IMG/VR virus record: IMGVR_UViG_3300020178_000681
Coordinates: 1 to 22,927 of that record
Length of the DNA stretch: 22,927 bases
Reading direction: 5' to 3' (one strand)
Source of the DNA: a virus
Part shown: positions 22,883-22,927 of the stretch, piece after piece
Numbering within the stretch: position 1 is the stretch's first letter
Layout of the letters: each line of letters begins with the position of its first letter
Translations under genes and position numbers: made by a program
The notes under the pieces: generated by a model
Told to the model about the DNA's origin: nothing
Seen by the model: the letters and a program-made list of their open reading frames with translations, nothing else
Database searches by the model: none

Positions 22883-22927
22883 CTTATAGAGTTGAAATAA
22901 AACAATGTCTTGAACAGTTCCATCGTG
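22879..22927 (+). CDS. Start of a further gene, cut by the window end
   Basis: A TTG at 22879 makes a TTGA overlap with the previous stop, with AGG six bases before. The frame stays open to the end for 16 residues (MTYRVEIKQCLEQFHR). The opening MTYxV resembles the gene before it. Too little is visible for a function. Confidence 0.45.
   Translation, partial: MTYRVEIKQCLEQFHR

Noticed and set aside
1-22927. CRISPR array, insertion sequence or integrase
   Set aside because: No spaced direct repeats, no transposase or recombinase motifs and no terminal inverted repeats were seen. The only tandem repeats are the coding 12-base units at 21100-21519.

Overview
The window looks like part of the genome of a tailed phage of the marine T4-like myovirus type; the phage and host species cannot be named from this stretch. 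Evidence seen directly: genes packed end to end with 1 to 20 base overlaps, a tRNA with an encoded CCA end, a phage-type ATP-dependent DNA ligase, a KxDG nucleotidyltransferase of the phage DUF6267 type, a glycine-zipper surface protein, several very small proteins, low GC, and many TTG and GTG starts. No virion structural gene or replicase is present, so this reads as an accessory region.

Layout. (1) 1-671, plus strand: end of a glycine-zipper outer-membrane-type protein and a small acidic protein. (2) 625-3113, minus strand: three overlapping enzyme genes transcribed amidinotransferase, then 2-oxoglutarate/Fe(II) oxygenase, then a short PLP-dependent aminotransferase-like protein. (3) 3114-3309: divergent control region and a tRNA-Ser whose anticodon reads ACT. 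(4) 3330-6666: a small acidic protein, a zinc ribbon, a second HxD...H oxygenase-like fold, a pol-beta-type nucleotidyltransferase, a KxDG ligase-like protein and an HxGH adenylyltransferase-like protein. The last two begin with short leaders that resemble T4 capsid-targeting sequences.

(5) 6688-18248 is the most striking part: an 11.5 kb run of ten genes in which all nine junctions overlap. It encodes a glycosyltransferase-like protein, six radical SAM enzymes (four with an auxiliary-cluster 'twitch' cysteine set in front of the radical SAM motif, one with a B12-binding-type domain, one with a classical C-terminal SPASM-like set), two related SGNH-like proteins, and a short protein resembling a worn acyl/AMP-ligase. 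No peptide precursor was found, so a glycan, nucleotide or small metabolite is a likelier substrate than a RiPP. (6) 18273-19637: a strong sigma70-type promoter with a hairpin on its -35 box, then DNA ligase. (7) 19664-22927: small proteins of unknown role, including three copies of one tiny membrane protein and a protein made of 35 four-residue GxVx repeats.

Working together (inference): region 5, perhaps with the region 2 cassette, looks like a phage-borne biosynthetic pathway that may remodel a surface glycan or make a modified small molecule. Region 4 looks like nucleotide/RNA/NAD enzymes, some of which may be packaged in the capsid and delivered with the DNA. The tRNA-Ser fits the coding: in one radical SAM gene counted by hand, 21 of 23 serines use AGT or AGC.
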